Below the pieces are notes generated by a model. The model made no database searches. It was not told where the DNA came from and saw nothing but the letters and a program-made list of their open reading frames with translations. A program made the translations under genes and the position numbers. A stretch of 64,000 nt of DNA from positions 259,916 to 323,915 of the forward strand of contig MPNW01000027.1 of NCBI GenBank assembly GCA_011800805.1. The letters are read 5' to 3'. This DNA is from Hirudo medicinalis. Its lineage: Eukaryota > Annelida > Clitellata > Hirudinida > Hirudinidae. Below are positions 1 through 11,200 of the stretch, piece after piece; positions within the stretch are counted from its first letter, which is position 1; each line of letters starts with the position of its first letter.

Positions 1-38
1 AATAAAAATAATTGTTCTAATTCAAGCAAACAATACAT

Positions 39-60
39 CAATTATTATTATTATTATTAC

Positions 61-115
<55 letters not shown>

Positions 116-116
116 A
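39..116. repeat. (TTA)n microsatellite
   Basis: Nearly uninterrupted ATT/TTA trinucleotide run with one TAC interruption near 60. A shorter run of the same unit lies at 2981-3006. Confidence 0.95.
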
Positions 117-1530
117 AGTAGTTTTATTGTCAATTGTTATTATTTTGGATTACTATTAATATTATTTAAAAGCATTTAACCTTTTTCAACCTTTAATATT
201 TTAATCTCCTCAGTTTGTACTTTGCTTATCTTTGACGTGTAAGTGCACACGAAAACATTGCAATGTGCGCCTGTCTCCTTTCAATCATTACTTGAAGTAG
301 ATGATTAAATACTTTAAAAAATGTTGTTCACAAATAATATTGCTTAATAATAATATTGTTAACATTTATTTGCAATAGATTTACTGTTAAAATTTATTTT
401 AAATAGATTTTAAATTTATTGCAAATAGATTTTAACAATGAGGTAACAGTGCTAATAATGGGTCTGCAAGTTGTTCAAATGTCATGAATTAAATATTTCG
501 AAACAAAAACATAATTTTTGTTGTGTTATCTTCTGGGGTATATTGTGGTCTAGGCAAAATTATGCCCCCATGATAGTAATAGCGTTGAGCGATATACTCA
601 TGAATTACTACGTTCTTCCGACATTTTACTTAAAACTAATACTCTGTGTAATGTGTAATACTAAGTGAATGCATTTTATCATATCATATTATAGGTACAT
701 ACAAAATACAAAATAATTATAAAAATTCGAATACTCTCAAATGTTCCAATCTTGGAAACAATTGCCTTGAATGGAACACATGATGTCTTTAATCGGAACA
801 AAAGATAATTAGTTTGATTTGATAAAATATGTTGCTGCTTTAGCTAAACTAAATATTTAATTGTGTGTTGATCCTTTTTTATTATCATCAATGAGAAGCT
901 TCGTGACAAAATCAATAAGTCAACAATATTTTAATATAAATAAAATATTCAATTAAATTACTTTTTTGTATGTAATGTTGTAAATATTACAAGGGTAACA
1001 TAATAAATCAACAAATACAGAAGTATGCCCTGATTGGAGCACCGAAACTAGCAAGTTCCAATTTTAGCAACTTATCCAGCATTCAAACAATACATCTCAA
1101 CAATAACGTATCGCAATAACGAAACTTAAATCAGTTTCATTTAACTTTAGGATTGAAAGCATGATACTTTTTTTCTAATTTAAATCACATCATTTATTAA
1201 TATAATCTGTCAATAATAAATTATATGAAATAGTGACGAAAAACAAATTTTCATTTATTTTGCTGATTTTGAAAATAAACAAACCAATATGGATGCCTAA
1301 AGCTTTACAATCTTATAGTCTTATCAAATCGATTGCTTGTGCAATGCTTAAAAATGCAATGCTTACAAATGCTTAAATTTATTAAATTGAGATTCTTTGA
1401 CATGGGGTATAACCTGGCCTGGAAGGGTATGGTCTGGCCCAGTCTCTTTAAACATCTGGGTATAGTTTAGCCTAGGCCCACTTATACCCTGGTTTAATCG
1501 GGGCAGGGGTTATTTTAGCCTATTACACCG

Positions 1531-1610
1531 GGAATTCCCTGTAGAACTGACAAAAGTTGTTTCTAGTGAGTTGGCTTTTCACTTCTCCAATCACCGAAAA
1601 ATACGACTCT
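1531..1610 (+). repeat. Dispersed repeat, copy A
   Basis: The block starting with CTGTAGAACTGACAAAAGT and continuing through GAGTTGGC and CACTTCTCCAA recurs at 50972-51045 with few changes. The flanks differ, which suggests a fragment of a transposable element or old segmental copy. The preceding 1400-1530 region is rich in CTGG and GGCC words but I see no clear match for it. Confidence 0.6.
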
Positions 1611-2340
1611 CCAGCATTTAAATGTTTCTTTAAATTGTTTGATAAATTAAGTTTAATTAAAGGGAGAATTGCAACATTTAGCTTCATATAAGATGAATTT
1701 AGAAATATTTTACAAAGCTATCTTCTTATCAGAACAGATGATTTCAACATAAAGCCATAAATCAAACAAATGAACCGAGAAGGTTTCTGAAATACAATTC
1801 TGCTTAAACACGTGAGACAATTTTCTCTGAATGATTATAATTTATTGAGGTTATTGTTGGATATTTGTTAACTTGTAATGAAACAGCAATTAACTGTCTT
1901 CTTCTTCTTCTTCAATGGAAAGGCAAAACAATGAAGTTGCATTCCGACTGACGTTGCCGAGGTTTCCTTGAAATACCTTTGTAGAATGTTTTGTTGATTG
2001 AGGCCTTTAACTTGTTTGTTTGAAGCCAATTAATTATTTATTCAATATTAACGCTGCCTCAGTTCAGAAGTTCCCAAGGTTGGCCACTCTCTTTTAATAT
2101 AACAGTATTTTCACGAGCGCGTTATATTCGAATTTCAACATCGTCAGTTTGTTTCAATAAGAAAAGAAAAATGATTTAAAAATCGTGAATCTTAAATATC
2201 TCAAATATTTCCTTTTGAAATTCTTTGCGAACCCCTGAGGATGAAGTTTCATGAAGTCGTCAATGGAACTGGAAAAGTTTCAATATTTCAACGTTGAAAT
2301 CCGAGTTGGGTCGAGTAAATGGTGGTGGTGATGTTGTATT

Positions 2341-2450
2341 GATGGTGATGATGTTGTATTGATAATATAGATAATATAGTATGTTTCATTGATGGTGATG
2401 ATGTTGTATTGATAATATAGATAATATAGTATGTTTCATTGATGGTGATG
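2341..2450. repeat. 50-bp tandem repeat, two identical copies plus a partial third
   Basis: The 50-base unit at 2341-2390 (starting GATGGTGATGATGTTG, ending TATGTTTCATT) is repeated exactly at 2391-2440, followed by the first ten bases of a third unit. Perfect identity implies a recent duplication. Confidence 0.95.
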
Positions 2451-2770
2451 ACGATCATCATCCTGTGAATGTAACTGAGCTTTCGTTGTTCTTGAAATGT
2501 TGTAAGATTGCGAGAATGTTCTCTTGAGAATGCAAATAATTGGATTCATCTTAATTAACCATCACCATGGAGACAAAGGCGCTAAAGCACTTCCAGAAAA
2601 GTACTTGCTCGGAAAATTACTTCGGAACAAGTAAAAGCCTCTTTGGGCATCATTTTCAAAAATTGGTGAATTCTTTCGTGTGACGTGAGATGTTGTCAAT
2701 TTGTTTTCGAGGCATAAAATGGTGTTTCAACATTTCTCTTGCTTATTCGGGAATTATTGGAATGTTATTT

Positions 2771-2845
2771 GGAAATTATTCGAATGTTATTATTTGGAAA
2801 TTATTCGAATGTTATTATTTGGAAATTATTCGAATGTTGTTATTT
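2771..2845. repeat. 25-bp tandem repeat, three copies
   Basis: The unit GGAAATTATTCGAATGTTAT plus TATTT occurs at 2771-2795, 2796-2820 and 2821-2845 (one base change in the third). Degenerate partial copies lie on both sides. Confidence 0.95.
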
Positions 2846-4080
2846 GGAAATGATTAAACCCACTAAGCATTTATATGCTTCTATAAATGCAAGTTAGTGC
2901 AACACGTGTGAGGAGGAACTTTCAGGATGTAATTATTTCGAAATTATAAACAAATTATTAATATTGTTATTACTATAATTGTTATTATTATTATTATTAT
3001 TATTATTCTCTAAGAAATTCCACATTTAATTTGGACGGCGATGACTTGTAATATCCTTGAAACGAGGAAGTACGAATGTGGAAATAGGGAATAATCACTT
3101 ATTGCTTTTAGTTGCAATTTGTGGCTATTGTTGTTATTATGGTGAATGTAATTGATATTGTTGTTAAAAATTATTATTGTTGTCATAATTAATGTAGTTA
3201 TAAAATAATATAATAAATTATGTTGTTTCCTTAATATTGCTCGACTAAAAGCTTCAAGAGCATTTAACGAGAACTCAGATGTTCGGTTGCACTCAAACAC
3301 ATCGTGACCTTGGTTCGCCTTCGGGGCCCAAGACGTTTTCCCCACTTGTGGAAATTTGTCTTGAAAAATTAATCAGAACCTGCCACATACGACGGACGTT
3401 TGCTAATCTACGTGTTTCGGTGCAAGGGAATTTATGGCTCTCCAGGGATAGTTGAAATCAACACTTCATAAATAGTGAGTGGAGTTTTTATTATTGGCTC
3501 CTGTGAAGCAGTTAAATTCAGTGAACTTGGAACGAGTCAGGTGTCCTCGCAACGACTTCCCTTCTGACAAAATGATCATCTTCTGTTGATTATTTACTTC
3601 CCGAAGCACCTCCCACTCGTTCTCCTATTGGCTGTTTCTGGTCACGTGAAGAGCACGTGACGTTGGAAATTCGCAAGCGTTGAACTATGAATCAGTCCTG
3701 TACCGGTTTTACGACCCAACTTTGGGTTGTAAGTTGCTGAGTGGATTGTGGAGTTTCTGGGTGGACAGTAACTGACTGTAAACAGATGCTGGGTGGACGT
3801 AAATTACTGGGTTGCTATGTCGGAGTTATAAACGGTTGTTTAAGGATGGAAACCTCTCATTCTCAGCCAGCATTTTGCTTACTATATTTATAACTTCTCA
3901 ACAAAATGTACATGCTAAGTGTCAGATTGGACAATGAAAACATTCTTTTTTTTTTGACTCGCTTTTTTTAGGTTTATTTTAAACTCGATATTTACATCTT
4001 AAAAATCCGATATAACATTGAAACATAGACATTTAAGATGACTTTTGATCTTTATGGGTAATTAATTTATTCATACGCAG

Positions 4081-6042
4081 TTACGGTGACATGGTTCCAA
4101 ACACTGTGACTGGCAAAATAGTTGGAGGAGTTTGTTCTCTCAGTGGAGTCCTCGTCATTGCTCTTCCAGTGCCAGTGATTGTCTCCAACTTCAGCAGAAT
4201 TTACCATCAGAACCAAAGGTCTGACAAGAGAAAAGCCCAGAAGGTAAACGTAAACAGTTACAACTTTCTGTTATCTTCGTCAGATAATGATTACTTTTCG
4301 CTTTAATTATTTCAATTTGGGAAATTATTTATCGCCTACTTTTAGAAGAAATACTCAACCAAGGAAATGATTATCATTCCAGAAAGCCCGTGCAATAAGA
4401 CTGCAGGTGATGAGAGCCACAGCCGTGAAAGCTTTCCTGAGCAGCAAAAAGAAGACGGAGAGGATGGTCCTCGAACTCGAGAATGGCACAAAACTTGAGG
4501 AGTTGAAGAACGAGGATCTCTTCCAAATACAGCACCACCACCTTCTCAACTGCCTAGAGAAAGCTACGGTTTGTTGCCAACCCTATCTTATTAATAATAA
4601 CGTTGTTGTTGCTGTTGCTGCTGCTACCAACATTAGGAAAATCTACTTGATAAATTATTGACGTGTGAGCGAAAATGAAAATAAATCAAACGAAACTTTA
4701 ACGTGTGTAGCTCTCTTGAAGTGAATCGTAGGCATGTGCCTAGCCATGTTCTATATGATCTTTCTTGAAAATTCAGCGTGACATTATGAAGATATATCCA
4801 ACCCTAAGTAACATCAAGCTGCTATTGTTCGATCAAATTAAACGCATCAATGCTTCAGACAATGCATCATTCAATGCATTAATGCACGAAATAGGATAGG
4901 GAGTTCGTTGGCACGTTGGTCTTCGAAGATTCTCCCCAAAGGAGCGGCTTGGAATATCAGAATCCTCACAGGCAAACATCTCCATTGCTGAGAGTTCATT
5001 CTCCTGCCAACACGCTCATGCCCATAATCAAAAAACAAGTCATTCCTTCATCATCGTCCTCCTCATCATCGCCTCTTTCTTCTCCATCTTCTGGAGCGAA
5101 TGTGGTGGGACGCTGCTGCCCATGTGTTGCAGGAGATAGGGTTTGTAGTAATTAAGTGATATCTTATCGAAATATGAAAACATTCACATGCTTCCAAAAT
5201 TATTGCTTCTTAAGTCAAGTTGGATTAATCAATGGAATCACCAATTCGAATAGCGATGTAACAAATTATTCTTGAGTTATAAAACAATTTCTATCGGACC
5301 ACTTATGTTAAATACATTTTTCAAGCTTTCAACATTTTAATATATCACTTCCCAGAAACCACATCATACCCTTGGTTTAGAAGACACCCCAACTGCCAGT
5401 CCTGCCACAGGTGGAACCTCAACGACTGCAAGACTCGGTTCCGCTGGGGCTTCCCCGGCTATTGCAGGTTGCAACGAACCTGAGGGAATCTACGTGGAAT
5501 CGACCGACTACGAAAGGATGAGGTTGGCTCCGAGCAGACACATCAACCAGCAGAGACAACTCGGATGTCAGTCGGGAGTTCTTCCCACGTTTCTGACTTC
5601 CAACTCTTTGGCCACGTCATCGCAGGCGTTCATTAAGAGAAGCAGAAGTCTTTTGAATGCTCAGAACCAAGAGGAAGTTTATGAACTTCAAAACGATGAC
5701 TTTGATAAGTCAACAATGCAGCAACACATCACTTCATGCTCCGCTCAATTAGTGGGCGACAGCAGCAACAACCACAACAATAACTTCAGCAACAACAAAA
5801 TACGAAGAGACGACCTTGAAACTGTCGTCTGCAGCGACTACCATCTCTCCCCTGCCAATGCGAAGATTCATCATTCAAGCCACAAATCCAAACGACATGC
5901 AAAACGACCCAGAGACCAAAGACAACGTCACCAACATCCCAGACAGGAACAACACGAACAACTCGAACAACAACAACAATTCTCCCATGGGCAGAACTTC
6001 CCTCTCAAGCAGCTGTCTTCCTATGATGTCAGTCGCCAATGA
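4081..6042 (+). CDS. KCND: Shal-type voltage-gated potassium channel (Kv4), C-terminal four exons
   Basis: Plasma-membrane A-type K+ channel subunit; only the 3' part is present. Exons: 4081-4243, 4382-4568, 4895-5140, 5356-6042 (stop). The first exon starts inside a glycine codon of the GYGD selectivity filter, then reads YGDMVP, an S6 helix ending in the [14 protein letters not shown] gating segment, and the start of the cytoplasmic tail. The next exon holds [11 protein letters not shown], diagnostic of Kv4 over other Kv families. Exon 3 carries a Ser run and a CCPC cluster. The last exon is long and rich in Asn, Gln and His. All junctions keep frame. The end is uncertain: a second frame stays open across 5753-6088 over the low-complexity tail, so the true C-terminus may be the alternative one ending at 6088. 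A candidate AATAAA lies near 6605. Family assignment is near certain. Confidence 0.9.
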
Positions 6043-8283
6043 TTGCGACCCACAAGCGAGCAATGTTGGACTTGCAGAGGACGTGTAAGCGTATCTTTCA
6101 CTTTGTCTTTTTTTTTGTATTTTTGTGCGATAAACCTGCTGTTTGTCGACATTCGGAGGAATGCCAAACATGTTTCCTGCTCCTCATAAGCTGAAATTAA
6201 TGGAGCTCATTTCATCTTTTCCTCTTTCACAGGACTTTGTCGATCTTTTTGAGATTAGCGAACGTTGTCTGGTCTCATCGTGAGAGGTCGCTTTAATGTT
6301 TCCGATATTTGACTTTTTCACTTTTAAACTTCCGCCTGAAGTAAACATGACTTGAGTATATTTTTCTCACCGTTAGAACTGTTGGACAATCATTCTTTTA
6401 TTCCTATATTTTCAACTCATCTCAACTTGAAGTCGGAACTTTCTATTGACACCATGCATAGGTCGAGCGAATATTTTGATTTTTACAATGAAACCTCTTC
6501 TAAATGTGGGATCAAATGTAATAAAATTCGTTCTTTATCTGATATTCAATCAGATGTTTCGTAACTTGGTCGCTTGTTTGCGAATGGTTCTAATTTGAAA
6601 CAAAATAAAATATATTGCGAAAACTTAGAGGAAACTGCCTCATCAGTCGAGAAATCAGTCGTGGAGGAGGATGCTGTCAGGAAATGGAAAACAGATCAAC
6701 TTCCGGAGTAAAAAGAGAGCTAATGAATGGATGCCTTCATAGGATACGATATGAACTCCCATATCTCACTCTTCCTCGTTGCTAAATTGTAGTAATTAAT
6801 AATAGTAATAACCTCACTATCATTAATAAAATATTATTTCAATAGTTTCGTACTGACGTGCTAATCGTATTGTGCACTTATAATCATCACCATCGTTTCT
6901 AACAATCGCATAAACATGGACATATAAAGTATGCATTTGTAATTTATGGATGATAGGCTTAATGCACCAACTGATGCTTTCTTTTCGGTGAGTAGACACA
7001 TTAACAAAACACAAACTGCGTGCAAAACTTGTTAAAAACATTCCCACTAAGTGTGCGCTAAACTATTGGAAGAAAAATATGTTGTTTGTGGAACAAAAAG
7101 GAAGATAAATGATACTTGAAACAATTGACAGAACCATGCATTGATTGTCATTGAACTACATTTCAACAAAATATTGGAGATAGAAACAGAAAAGTTTGTT
7201 GAGATCGGAATATCGAAAAAATTAAAATTTTAACGTAAAATATTTTTAGAGTGCCGAAAGCAAATTCAAAGCGAAATGATTGAAACGATCGCATCGCTAA
7301 CATGCGCACCAGCTGGATGCAATGCGGTAACTTAAACAAAAGAACGTAACTTTCCAAACATCACGAGTTGTAGTGGTGGTGGAAGTTGAAATAATCAGCA
7401 GTTTGAAGCTATTTTGAACTCTGAATTTAAATAGAGTGGTAAGAGTGGAAATGCGAAACTTAACTTTTGTCATAGCATAGGGTTGGGACATGTTGAATAA
7501 ATGATCGCACATTCTTTTATCCTGGAAAAAAATGAAAGCTCTAGTAACCTATTCACGGAATCCCGTTGAAAATTAATTAACATAGCATAACATAACAATT
7601 ATTTATAGTGATCTAAAAGACCGAGATCTTTGTAATAATCATACTTTACTTTTAATTTCTAATATCCATATTTACTTAGGTTTATCTTAAATTTATCTAC
7701 TGTATCATAATGGAGGTTTCTTTATCAAATTTATTCCACAGGGAAACTACCCTTGAACCATCCTGGTCAAGTATTTATTTTATAAGTTTCCTGAGGCCTT
7801 CCTATATAACTTACAATCGTGCCCTCTAGTAGAAGCACTTTTTTTGGCTTCGAAAATCTGTAGAAAATTACAATTAGAGATATGAATATTACACGCAAGA
7901 AAAATAAAATCTATTAAATAAATCACAAACTCTGACGATTTTGCGTTTTTGAATTCTTATATCAATAACCAATATTTAATATTTATTTATACTTATAATA
8001 TAGTATAAATCTCCTAATTGAACATCTCATCAATCTCCAAAAAGTCACTGAAGCTTTATGAGTTTTTAAGTGTTCAATATGCAAATTAAATGTAACGGAT
8101 TAATTTAAATTTTTAGTGCTAAATATTGATGTATAAAAAACAAGTTTATTTGCCATTTATTTATATTTTAAGATAATTTCAGGTTTTAATGTATACTCAT
8201 AATTTTTATCTGGCGGGAGGTTTGGGCGAGTTTTGCTAAGTAGTTTTGGCGAACTTATTTGCAAGTGATTGTAAATCTAGAAC
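6043..8283. other. Kv4 3' region and spacer before DNMT1
   Basis: AT-rich non-coding sequence. Several open frames of 60-75 codons (for example 6352-6564 and 6823-7047) have no recognisable domain, no supporting splice context and no shared phase with the flanking genes. I see no RNA gene or mobile element. Confidence 0.6.
8209..8253 (+). promoter_or_regulatory. Two E2F-like sites upstream of DNMT1
   Basis: TCTGGCGGGAGG (8209-8220) and TTTTGGCGAA (8244-8253) sit 30 to 75 bases before the ATG in otherwise AT-rich DNA. Both resemble the E2F core (TTTSSCGC or GGCGGGAA). Replication-coupled genes including DNMT1 are E2F targets in other animals, so an S-phase role is plausible, but this is inference from two short motifs. 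Confidence 0.3.
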
Positions 8284-11200
8284 ATGAAACTGGAGTTAAA
8301 AGACGGCCATTGTTCCAAATCTTCACCAAAAGTTTCTAACTGTTTACTTTCGGATGATTCAGAAGAACAAAAAGTAGAAGCCGATCATTCCGATCGCGAA
8401 TTTGAGGTTGCTGATGAGGAGGAAGTTGAGCAACCGTGTAGTTCCAAGCATAGCTACAAAAGCAAGAAGGGAATTAAAAAATCCGATGCGAACAGAAATG
8501 CATCTTCAGGAAAGTAAGTGTTTTGCACTAATTTGCACTAATGTTATTTCCAAATGGCACAACTTCATAAGTTAGGTGAAGATACTTCCTTAGTTGGAAA
8601 ACAAATTAAAATCACTGGCTATTTCATAAGATTGTTTCTTTAATTAAAGACTGCTGGTTGATGGCAAAACAAAAATGGCTGTTTGTTATTAGTTGGTACC
8701 CAATTATTGTATAAATGAACTTTTAAATAAAGCTGTTACAAAGTATTTCCAGTAACAATAACTCAAATGATGCATTTTATTTGATGTGTAGAGTAATTTA
8801 GTTTTATGATTTAAAGTAAGTGCAATATCCTTTGCAATCACAACAAATTGAAGTATCTTAGTTAAAAGTTTCCATTTTATTGAGCAGATCCTCTAAAGAA
8901 ACAAATGGCAAAAACCAGCCAGATATAAAATCTATGTTTGCTGCCCAAATGAACAAAAACAAAAGGAAGTCTGAACACAATGTGAGCAAAAGTTGTTCCA
9001 TTGAAAATGGCACTGAGATAGAAACTATAGAACATGCTTCTAAGAAAGCTAAAACAAAAGATACTTCAGTAAGTGAGATTTATATTTCTCAAAGTATTAT
9101 TTATGGTACTCATGCCAGTGACTTATCCACAGCCTGTAGAAGTTGAGATAAAACCCATCGAAGGATCCACTCCGGTCGTTAAGAGTTTCAAGATAGAGAG
9201 ATGTTCCGATTGTCATCAAATTCTCGACGACAAGGAACTCCGCATGTTTCCCGGCGATCCCGGGGAGGCCGTCGAGGAATTCGTGGCACTCACCGACCCC
9301 AGGTTGTCCCTGTTCACAGGAGACGAGCTAGAGGTTCTTACCACTTGATTTTGTATGACGATAAAGATTCATGGTAACATTTTTAGCGAGTTACTTTTTT
9401 ATGACGAGTAACGACGGATCGTGATTGCAGGTCGACGAGGCCGATCAGAGACCTCAGCATCGGCTGACATCTTTCAGCGTTTACGACCGTTCGACTCATC
9501 TCTGCCCGTTCGACGGGGGCCTCCTCGAACGAAATGTCGAGCTCTACTTTAGCGGGTACATCAAACCCATCTACGACGATAATCCGAGCACAGAAGGTGA
9601 ACGTTACGTTTAACCCTTGCCTTTTTATAGCCCTGCCACGAGAATTAATTTATTTTACATCATTTTAAGATGATTAGGAATTTATTAAGCAAGATTTTGT
9701 AGGAGCTCGAGATTTATTAAATGTGGAAACATGCATTATTTTTTATTGAATAAATAAGGATGGTTTTGATGTTCGATTTAGGAGGGATATGTACACGAAA
9801 CATGGGACCCATAAACGAGTGGTGGACGACGGGCTTCGACGGCGGAGAGAACCCGGTGGTCGGTTTCAGCACGGCCTTTGCAGAGTACGTCCTCTTGAGT
9901 CCGAGCGAGGCCTACAAACCGTTCTGGGATGCCGTCGCAGATAAGGTGCAACTGTCGAAGGTCGTCATCGAGTTCCTCAAGGATGCCGCAGAGAAAGAGG
10001 AAATGCCGACTTACGAAGACCTCGTCAACAGAATACAGGTGAGTCGCTTTCCGTTCGGACGCCGAATTAAAGGAATTATTCGAGCTTCGTGCGAATTCCA
10101 ATACTTTCAAGAATTATTCTCGGTCTCGGCGATGCATAAATATTCTTGAAAACAATTAAGCCCAAATACATAAAGATGCAGAAGGACGTGCTATAAATGG
10201 AGATGCGGTCGTTGCAATGTTACAGATAACGGTTCCGAGAAGAGGGGCTTCGTTCGCCGGCGGTCGATTGGGCTTCACCGAGGACTCACTACTTCGACAC
10301 TCCCAATTCATCGTCGATCAAATTCTTAGCTATGACAATGCTGCCGCAGATGACGAGGCCATCCTCGTCGCCCAACCGTGCGTACGAACCCTCGTCAAAC
10401 TCACGGGAGTGGTGCTCGGAAGGAGGCAAGGAGCCGGTTCGGGATTCAAGGCTCGAAGTTCGGCCGGGAAGAGCAAAACCGTCGCCTCCAAGAAGCAGGA
10501 CTCCATGGCCTGCGTGACTCCTCTCGTGAGAGATGTCTTCGATTCCATGTTCAAGGGGCAGTTGGAGGCCGACGACGAGTCCCTCGGTGCGACGAAGCGA
10601 CGGCGCTGCGGAGTTTGCGAGGCCTGTCAGCTTCCGGATTGTGGCAAATGTAGGTCTTGCATGGACATGGTGAAGTTCGGAGGGACGGGTCGTTCGAAGC
10701 AGGCCTGTCTCGCCAGACGATGTCCTTACATGATGGTGAAGGAAGCAGAAGAAGATGATATCTTGGATGATGCTGAGGAGGCTGAGAAGGATAGAAAGAG
10801 AGATAAAAGCAAGGAAGATGCTGCAGAAGTTGATGTTAAGAGTTCCATGGTGCACAAAATAGGTTTGAATAACTTGATTTCTTATAATTTAAAGCATTTG
10901 GTATTTTTTCATTCTTGATAATTGTAACTTTTGTTTTAAAATCTGAAGTGACTGATCAATGTTTCAGGAAATTTGTGTAACGATTTAATTCACAAACGCT
11001 TAGGGAAGGTGTCCGACGTCAAAGTAGAATGGTCGGGAGAGCCTTTGACAACTGACATCAATCACAAGATTTTTTACAGTGCAGCAGTTGTCAACGAAGA
11101 GTTGATATGCTTGGGCGATCATGTCTTTGTGAGGCCAGATGACCCTTCTATACCCATGTACATTGCTCAGGTGAGGAGCATGTGGCAAGACTCAAAATCT

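Larger units (their letters stand above)
1..4080 (+). other. Large intron of the Kv4 gene, 5' end outside the window
   Basis: The first visible Kv4 exon begins at 4081 in the middle of the pore signature, so the exons for the T1 domain and segments S1 to S5 must lie upstream. I searched 1-4080 for the missing pore helix and found none, so this is read as intron. It contains simple repeats, two perfect tandem repeats and one dispersed repeat, listed separately. The minus-strand open frame at 3010-3345 shows no family features. Confidence 0.7.

Noticed and set aside
2341..2845. Regular repeats as a CRISPR-like array
   Set aside because: Direct tandem repeats without spacers, in a eukaryotic intron.
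3010..3345. 111-codon open frame on the minus strand in the Kv4 intron
   Set aside because: Runs through AT-rich simple sequence, no domain, no splice partner.
6233..6296. Possible extra Kv4 terminal exon after the GTAAGC near 6092
   Set aside because: Needs the alternative tail frame and has no clear conserved ending; kept only as a note under the dual-frame finding.
10289..10855. 188-codon antisense frame over DNMT1
   Set aside because: Shadow of the GC-richer DNMT1 exon that encodes the CXXC finger; no family features.
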